64,000 bases of DNA, taken from Roseateles_B flavus. Lineage in GTDB: Bacteria > Pseudomonadota > Gammaproteobacteria > Burkholderiales > Burkholderiaceae_C. Numbering within the stretch: the stretch's first letter is position 1; each line of letters opens with the position of its first letter. This document shows, piece after piece, positions 58,995-64,000 of this stretch. The stretch spans positions 62,001 to 126,000 of the forward strand of contig NZ_JBDPZC010000004.1 in assembly GCF_039872765.1 (NCBI RefSeq), read 5' to 3'. The position numbers and the translations under genes were made by a program. Under the pieces are notes generated by a model. That model worked only from the letters and a program-made list of their open reading frames with translations, was not told the DNA's origin and did no database searches.

Positions 58995-60053
58995 TTGACG
59001 CCCACCCCCGACACCTCAGCCGCCACCGCCACCGCCCTGGCGCCCGACTTCGCCCTGCGCCTCGTGGCCTGGCAGCGCCAGCACGGCCGCCACGCCCTGC
59101 CCTGGCAGCAGACCCGCGACCCCTACCGCGTGTGGCTCTCCGAGATCATGCTGCAGCAGACCCAGGTGACGACGGTGCTGGGCTACTACCAGCGCTTCCT
59201 GGAGCGCTTCCCGACCGTGCGCGAGCTGGCCGATGCGCATCTCGACGAGGTGCTGGCGATGTGGCAGGGCCTGGGCTACTACAGCCGTGCGCGCAATCTG
59301 CACCGCTGCGCCCAGGCCGTGCGCGACCAGCACGGCGGTGCCTTCCCACCCTCGGCGGCGCAGCTGGCCGGGCTGCCCGGCATCGGCCGCTCCACGGCGG
59401 CGGCCATTGCCTCCTTCTGCTTTGACGAGCGTGCGGCCATCCTCGACGGCAATGTGAAGCGGGTGCTGGGCCGCCTGCTGGCCTTCGACGGCGACCTGGC
59501 CTCCAGCGCCCAGGAAAAGCGGCTCTGGCGTCATGCCGAGACCCTGCTGCCCGCCGCGGAGGCCGACATGGCGGCCTACACCCAGGGTCTGATGGACCTG
59601 GGCGCCAGCCTGTGCAGCACGCGCTCGCCGCAGTGCCTTCTGTGCCCCGTGCAGGACCTGTGCGAGGCCCGGCGGCGCGGCACGGCCGAGCAGTTCCCGG
59701 TGCGGACCCGCAAGCTCAAGCGCAGCCGCCGCGAGCACTGGTGGCTGTGGCTGGAGCACGAGGGCCGGATCTGGCTGGAACAGCGCCCGGCGCGCGGCGT
59801 CTGGGCCGGGCTGTGGACCCTGCCGCTGTTCGAGGACGAGGCTCAGCTGCTGAGCCAGGCCCGGCTGCTGTCGGCGCAGGCGCCGGAGCCGCTGCCCCGT
59901 ATCGAGCACGCGCTGACGCATTTCGACTGGGTGCTGCACCCGCGCCGCCTGCCCCTGCAGCAGGCGGCCCGGCCGGGCGAGGGCGCCTGGGTGGCGCGCG
60001 AGGAGCTGCCGCGCTACGCCCTGCCCGCACCGCTGAAGAAGCTGCTGGGCTGA
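58995..60053 (+). CDS. mutY: A/G-specific adenine glycosylase
   Basis: The 352-residue enzyme removes adenine mispaired with 8-oxoguanine. It has PWQQTRDPYRVWLSEIMLQQTQV, the helix-hairpin-helix LAGLPGIGRSTAAAI, catalytic Asp in ILDGNVKRVLGR, and the 4Fe-4S ligands C-x6-C-x2-C-x5-C in CSTRSPQCLLCPVQDLC. A NUDIX-like recognition domain follows. No ATG fits the N terminus; the TTG at 58995 is the best start, 7 bases after mutM. Confidence 0.95.
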   Translation: MTPTPDTSAATATALAPDFALRLVAWQRQHGRHALPWQQTRDPYRVWLSEIMLQQTQVTTVLGYYQRFLERFPTVRELADAHLDEVLAMWQGLGYYSRARNLHRCAQAVRDQHGGAFPPSAAQLAGLPGIGRSTAAAIASFCFDERAAILDGNVKRVLGRLLAFDGDLASSAQEKRLWRHAETLLPAAEADMAAYTQGLMDLGASLCSTRSPQCLLCPVQDLCEARRRGTAEQFPVRTRKLKRSRREHWWLWLEHEGRIWLEQRPARGVWAGLWTLPLFEDEAQLLSQARLLSAQAPEPLPRIEHALTHFDWVLHPRRLPLQQAARPGEGAWVAREELPRYALPAPLKKLLG

Positions 60054-60155
60054 TCAGGCCTTTCCCTAGGGCCAGGCGCGCCCAAACCTTTGATTGCGCC
60101 CGGCGAATGCGCGTATGCTTGCGCCCCGCCCGATCCGCAGGAAACGCCATCCACC

Positions 60156-60482
60156 ATGAACGCCCAGGTCAAGAACGCCCTTGAGTCCGCCCTGCTGGCC
60201 GCACTGGTCTTTGCGGTGTGCCTGTGGCTGGTGCTGTCCGCCGAGGATTCGGGCAGCGCGGTGCGCGCCATCTTCGGCGGCATGGGCATGGGCGTGGGCT
60301 ACATCGCCCATATCGCCTATGTGGGCGTGGGCCTTCACCGCGCCGGGCGTTCGGTCTGGCCCTGGACGGTGGCGATGGTGCTGATCCCGGGGGTGTCGGT
60401 GGTGGCGATGGTGCTGCTCAGCAGCGCCGCGGGCGAATCACCCGAATCGGCCGACGCCGGACAGCCGCCCCGCGCCCGCTGA
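60156..60482 (+). CDS. Small membrane protein of unknown function
   Basis: The 108-residue product has three hydrophobic segments: LLAALVFAVCLWLVLS, the Gly-rich GGMGMGVGYIAHIAYVGVGL, and WTVAMVLIPGVSVVAMVLL. A polar Ser/Pro tail follows. I do not recognise the family. It follows mutY by 102 bases and converges with the DUF3147 gene. Confidence 0.65.
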   Translation: MNAQVKNALESALLAALVFAVCLWLVLSAEDSGSAVRAIFGGMGMGVGYIAHIAYVGVGLHRAGRSVWPWTVAMVLIPGVSVVAMVLLSSAAGESPESADAGQPPRAR

Positions 60483-60509
60483 TCGGCGGCCTGGCGCCGG
60501 CCCGGGAGC

Positions 60510-60872
60510 TCAGTCCAGCAGGAGGATGCCCAGCGGCCGCACCGCCCAGGCCGTCAGCACGAAGCACAGCACGGTGAGCACGGCAGAGCCGGCCAGCGCG
60601 CCCCAGAAGCCCCAGCGCGAGAGCATCCAGGGGAAGGCCAGGAACATGGGCAAGGTGGGCAGCACGTACCAGAAGGTGTACCAGGCGTGGTTGGCGATGC
60701 GCTCGGCCGGCTGGCGCTCCACATAGAGCCAGACCAGGGTCAGCAGCGTCACCAGGGGCAGGGCCGCCACCAGGCCGCCCAGGCGGTCGCTGCGCTTGGC
60801 CAGCTCGGAGATGCCCACCACCAGGCCCGCGGTGATCAGGTACTTGGTGATCAGCCAGCTCAGGCTGCCCAT
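60510..60872 (-). CDS. DUF3147 family membrane protein
   Basis: The 120-residue protein has four predicted membrane helices and the family pattern KYLITAGLVVGISELAKRSDRLGGLVAALPLVTLLTLVWLY. Members are small inner membrane proteins without assigned function. It lies 25 bases downstream of rapZ on the same strand. Confidence 0.82.
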   Translation of the reverse strand: MGSLSWLITKYLITAGLVVGISELAKRSDRLGGLVAALPLVTLLTLVWLYVERQPAERIANHAWYTFWYVLPTLPMFLAFPWMLSRWGFWGALAGSAVLTVLCFVLTAWAVRPLGILLLD

Positions 60873-60897
60873 GGCACTGGCGTCCCTTCGCGCGGGC

Positions 60898-61815
60898 TCA
60901 CTTGGCGTCCAGCTCGCGGTGCCGCTTGAGCACCTGGCCGTGGTAGGCGAACTGCCTGCACAGGGTCTCGACGAGGTAGACCGAGCGGTGCTGCCCGCCC
61001 GTGCAGCCGATGGCCACGGTGAGGTAGCTGCGCTGGTCCGCCGAGAAGTTGGGCAGCCACTGGGCGATGAAGGCGCTGATCTGGCTGAGCATCAACCGCA
61101 CCTCGGGCTGCGCTTCGAGGAAGCGGGCCACGGGCTCGTCGCGGCCGTTGAGCGGGCGCAGCTCGCGGTCGTAGTAGGGGTTGGGCAGGACCCGCACATC
61201 GAAGACGAAGTCGGCGTCGCTGGGCACGCCGTGCTTGAAGGCGAAGGACTCGAAGACCAGGGTCAGCGAATCGCCCGAGACCACGACGAGGTCCCGCACC
61301 CAGGCGCGCAGCTGGGCGGGGCGCAGCTGGCTGGTGTCGATCACGGTGGACTCGACCCGCACCGCCGCCAGCAGCTCACGCTCCAGGTGGATGGCGTCCA
61401 GCAGGGCGCGGTGCTCGTCCTCGCCGCTCTCGCCGGCCGGACCGGGCACGGCCGGGTGCTGGCGCAGCGGGTGCGGGCGGCGCGTCTCGGAGAAGCGCCG
61501 CATCAGTGTCTCAGTGTTGGCGTCCAGGAAGATGGAGCGCAGGGCCACGCCCTCGCTGCGCAGCTGCTTGATCAACGGCAGCAGATGGGGCAGGGAGCCC
61601 GCGCTGCGCACATCCACGGCGATGGCCACGCGGCGCTTGCCGCGCTGCTGCTCCAGTTTCAGGAAGTCCAGCAGCAGCTCGGGCGGGAGGTTGTCCACGC
61701 AGAAGAAACCGGCGTCCTCCAGCGCATGCATGGCGATGGACTTGCCGCCGCCGGACACGCCGGTGACCAGCACCACATCGCTCTGCTCGCGGGCCTCGGG
61801 CTTGGCTTTCTTCAT
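60898..61815 (-). CDS. rapZ: RNase adapter protein RapZ
   Basis: The 305-residue nucleotide-binding protein has a P-loop VTGVSGGGKSIAMHALEDAGF and DNLPPELLLDF. The C-terminal metabolite-binding half has VFDVRVLPNPYYDRELRPLNG and IGCTGGQHRSVYLVE. A short extra Pro/Gly/Glu-rich loop follows RRPHPL. In enterobacteria it targets the sRNA GlmZ for decay; the role in betaproteobacteria is less clear. It overlaps recN by 4 bases. Confidence 0.94.
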   Translation of the reverse strand: MKKAKPEAREQSDVVLVTGVSGGGKSIAMHALEDAGFFCVDNLPPELLLDFLKLEQQRGKRRVAIAVDVRSAGSLPHLLPLIKQLRSEGVALRSIFLDANTETLMRRFSETRRPHPLRQHPAVPGPAGESGEDEHRALLDAIHLERELLAAVRVESTVIDTSQLRPAQLRAWVRDLVVVSGDSLTLVFESFAFKHGVPSDADFVFDVRVLPNPYYDRELRPLNGRDEPVARFLEAQPEVRLMLSQISAFIAQWLPNFSADQRSYLTVAIGCTGGQHRSVYLVETLCRQFAYHGQVLKRHRELDAK

Positions 61816-63509
61816 GGCTTGGCCTTTCGTGGGCTGGCGGTGCCGGGCCGGGCGGCCTGGGCGGAGAGCTCCAGCATCTCCTGCGCATGGGCCAGGCTGG
61901 TGGACGAGAGCCGCTCGCCGCCCAGCATGCGGGCAATTTCGGCCACGCGCTGCTCGCCGGCCACGGGGCGGACGTCCGAGCAGGTGGCGCCGTCCTTCAG
62001 GGCCTTGGACACCACGAAATGCTGGTCCGCGCAGGCGGCCACCTGGGGCAGGTGGGTGACGGCCAGCACCTGGCGGTCGCGCCCCAGCTGCTTCATCAGG
62101 CGGCCCACGGTCTCGGCCACAGCGCCGCCCACGCCGGCATCGATTTCGTCAAAGATCAGCGTGCCCGCGCCGCCGCTGTGCTGGCAGGTGGTCACGGCAA
62201 TGGCCAGGGCGATGCGCGAGAGCTCGCCGCCCGAGGCCACCTTGGCCAGCGGGCGCGGCGTGCTGCCGGCATGGCCCGCCACGAGGAACTCGGCGGACTC
62301 CAGCCCGAAGCTCTGCGGATCGACCTGAGGCAGCAGGGCGATCTCGAAGGCGCCGCCGGCCATGCCCAGCTGCTGCATGGCCTGGGTGACGGCCGCGGCC
62401 AGCTTGGGCGCAGCGGCCTTGCGTGTCTTGCTCAGCGCAGCGGCCTGGGCGTCGTAGGCCTTGCGGGCGGCGGCCAGCTGGCGCTCCAGGGCATCGAGGT
62501 CGGTCGCGGCGTCCAGGCGGGCCAGCTCGTCCTTCCATTCCCGCTGCAGGGCGGGCAGCTCGGCGGGCTGGCGGCGGTAGCGGCGCGCCAGCTGCACCCA
62601 GGCCGAGAGGCGCTCGTCCAGCTGCTGCAGACGTTCGGGCTCCAGCTCGGCGCCATGCAGATAGGTGCTGAGGGTATGGGCGGCGTCCTGCAGCTGGGCC
62701 TGTGCGCCCTGCAGGGCCTCGACGGCCGGGGCCAGGCTGGCGTCATAGCTCAGCACGTCCTGCAGACCGTCCAGAGCCTGCTGGGTGAGGGACTCCGCAT
62801 TGATCTCTGCCTCGCCCAGGGCCTCCAGGGCCTGACGGGCGGCGTCCATCAGCGACTGCGAATGCGAGAGCCGCTGGTGCTCGCCGTTGAGGCCGTCCCA
62901 TTCGTCCTCGCCGGGCGCCAGGCGCTCGATCTCGCCCAGCTGCCAGCTCAGGCGCTCGTGCTCGCTGGACAACTGGGCCTGCTGGCTGCGGGCGGTCTCC
63001 AGGGCCTCGTGGGCCTGGCGCCAGGCGGCGTAGGCCTGGGCCACGGCGCGGGTGTCGGCCTGGGCGTAGCCGTCCAGCAGCTCGCGCACGGACGCCGCAC
63101 GGGTCAGGCCTTGCCAGGCGTGCTGGCCGTGGATGTCCAGCAGGTGGTCGGCCAGCTCGCGCAGCTGCGCCACAGTGGCGCTGCTGCCGTTGATCCAGGC
63201 GCGGCTCTTGCCCTGGGCGTCGATCACGCGGCGCAGCAGCAGGGTGTCGGACTCCGGCTCGAAGCCGCCTTCCTCCAGCCAGGCCATCAGCGTGGCGGGG
63301 CGGTCGAACTCGGCGCTGATCTCGGCGCGTGCGGCACCTTCACGCACCACACCGGCATCACCGCGCTGGCCCAGGGCCAGCTGCAGCGCATCAATGAGGA
63401 TGGACTTGCCGGCGCCGGTCTCCCCGGTCAGGGCGGCGAAGCCGGTGCCGAAGTCCAGCTCCAGCGCGGGCACGATCACGAAATCTCGAAGGCTCAGGCG
63501 GCGCAGCAT
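61812..63509 (-). CDS. recN: DNA repair protein RecN
   Basis: The 565-residue SMC-like ATPase acts in double-strand break repair. Walker A is LTGETGAGKSILIDALQLALGQRG, followed by long coiled-coil arms (about 150-370). The C-terminal ATPase half has the ASGGELSRIALA signature and Walker B FDEIDAGVGG. It starts 56 bases after the nadK stop and overlaps rapZ. Confidence 0.96.
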   Translation of the reverse strand: MLRRLSLRDFVIVPALELDFGTGFAALTGETGAGKSILIDALQLALGQRGDAGVVREGAARAEISAEFDRPATLMAWLEEGGFEPESDTLLLRRVIDAQGKSRAWINGSSATVAQLRELADHLLDIHGQHAWQGLTRAASVRELLDGYAQADTRAVAQAYAAWRQAHEALETARSQQAQLSSEHERLSWQLGEIERLAPGEDEWDGLNGEHQRLSHSQSLMDAARQALEALGEAEINAESLTQQALDGLQDVLSYDASLAPAVEALQGAQAQLQDAAHTLSTYLHGAELEPERLQQLDERLSAWVQLARRYRRQPAELPALQREWKDELARLDAATDLDALERQLAAARKAYDAQAAALSKTRKAAAPKLAAAVTQAMQQLGMAGGAFEIALLPQVDPQSFGLESAEFLVAGHAGSTPRPLAKVASGGELSRIALAIAVTTCQHSGGAGTLIFDEIDAGVGGAVAETVGRLMKQLGRDRQVLAVTHLPQVAACADQHFVVSKALKDGATCSDVRPVAGEQRVAEIARMLGGERLSSTSLAHAQEMLELSAQAARPGTASPRKAKP

Positions 63510-63565
63510 CGGGCGGGCTCAGTCGGTGGTGTCAGTCGGGGTGTCAGTCAATGAGGGAAGGGCGT

Positions 63566-64000
63566 TCAGCTCACGCCCTCGTACCAGCGCAGCTTGCGGC
63601 GCAGCGTGGCGTAGTAGCTCCAGCCCTTGGGGTGCAGGAAGGACACCTTGTGCGCCGAGCGCCGCACCGTGATGCGGTCGCCGTGCAGCAGGCTGGCGAG
63701 GCTTTGCATGTCGAAGTTCACGCTGGCGTCGCGGCCGGCCACGATCTCCAGGCTCACCTCGCCCAGGTCCGGCAGCACGATGGGCCGGTTGGAGAGCGTG
63801 TGCGAGGCGATGGGTACCAGCACCCAGCCGGCGATGCTGGGGTGCAGGATGGGGCCGCCGGCCGAGAGCGAGTAGGCCGTGGAGCCCGTGGGCGAGGCCA
63901 CGATGACGCCGTCCGCCCGCATATTGGCCACGAACTCGTCGCCCACGTCCACCCTCAGCTCGACCATGGAGGCCGTGGCGCCGCGGCTCACCACCACGTC
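63566..64000 (-). CDS. nadK: NAD kinase, C-terminal part (cut by window edge)
   Basis: The visible 145 codons encode the end of NAD kinase: DVVVSRG..SMVELRV, VANMRADGVIVASPTGSTAYSLSAGGPI (NAD-binding region) and PNRPIVLP-like NRPIVLPDLGEV. The reading frame continues beyond base 64000, so the N-terminal part including the GGDG motif is outside. The order nadK-recN is common. Confidence 0.93.
   Translation of the reverse strand, partial: DVVVSRGATASMVELRVDVGDEFVANMRADGVIVASPTGSTAYSLSAGGPILHPSIAGWVLVPIASHTLSNRPIVLPDLGEVSLEIVAGRDASVNFDMQSLASLLHGDRITVRRSAHKVSFLHPKGWSYYATLRRKLRWYEGVS

Overview
This 64 kb window is GC-rich chromosomal DNA from a betaproteobacterium, most likely of the order Burkholderiales (Rubrivivax/Roseateles/Leptothrix-like). 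That placement rests on gene order (bolA-hisG-hisD and hisC-B-H-A-F; lolB-ispE-tRNA-Gln-prs-rplY-pth), on a PHA-granule-associated protein, and on overall protein character. I see no prophage, insertion sequence, CRISPR array or rRNA. Most of the window is housekeeping and cofactor metabolism, with a few accessory insertions.

Layout. 1-7 kb: a GlxA-type AraC regulator with an isochorismatase-like hydrolase, DUF1415, an M20 amidohydrolase, a LivJ-type binding protein and a divergent molybdopterin oxidoreductase. 7-12.5 kb: a lipoprotein aminopeptidase, a PHA-system protein, acyl-CoA-binding protein, a wax ester synthase/DGAT, two proteins of unknown role and a TetR regulator. 12.6-23.3 kb: an ABC-2 exporter, bolA and the complete hisGDCBHAF set. 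The set is interrupted between hisD and hisC by a chemoreceptor and a ribbon-helix-helix/PIN toxin-antitoxin pair, and murA, often found beside hisG, is absent. 23.3-24.8 kb: rsmD, coaD and a ferredoxin.

24.8-50.0 kb is a large cobalamin region, all on the minus strand. A cobalamin riboswitch (about 49.83-50.03 kb) precedes btuB. Then follow cobU, btuF, btuC, btuD, cobB, an ExbB-like channel, a DUF2149 protein, an exported CobN-like chelatase, a second TonB-dependent receptor, bluB, cobO, cbiB, cobD, cobQ, a second BtuF-like protein and cobT. A GAF-histidine kinase and an HD-GYP response regulator separate these from cobS and cobC. Together they cover B12 uptake, side-chain amidation, adenosylation, aminopropanol attachment, lower-ligand synthesis and nucleotide-loop assembly. 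The corrin-ring genes are not in the window. The most unusual part is 35.9-42.8 kb. There a CobN-like protein with a signal peptide and a C-terminal membrane anchor is translationally linked to an ExbB/TolQ-like protein, an ExbD/TolR-like DUF2149 protein and a TonB receptor. This looks like a proton-motive-force-driven periplasmic metal-tetrapyrrole handling machine.

50.4-64 kb: a small secreted protein, pth with a long Ala/Pro-rich tail, an AhpD-like protein, rplY, prs, tRNA-Gln, ispE (with a low-GC internal insertion), lolB, a TPR protein, mutM-mutY, two small membrane proteins, rapZ, recN and the 3' part of nadK, cut by the window edge. Short dispersed motifs recur across the window. One is a 14-mer present in five exact copies, several of them overlapping genes or stop codons; another is a composite palindromic intergenic repeat.
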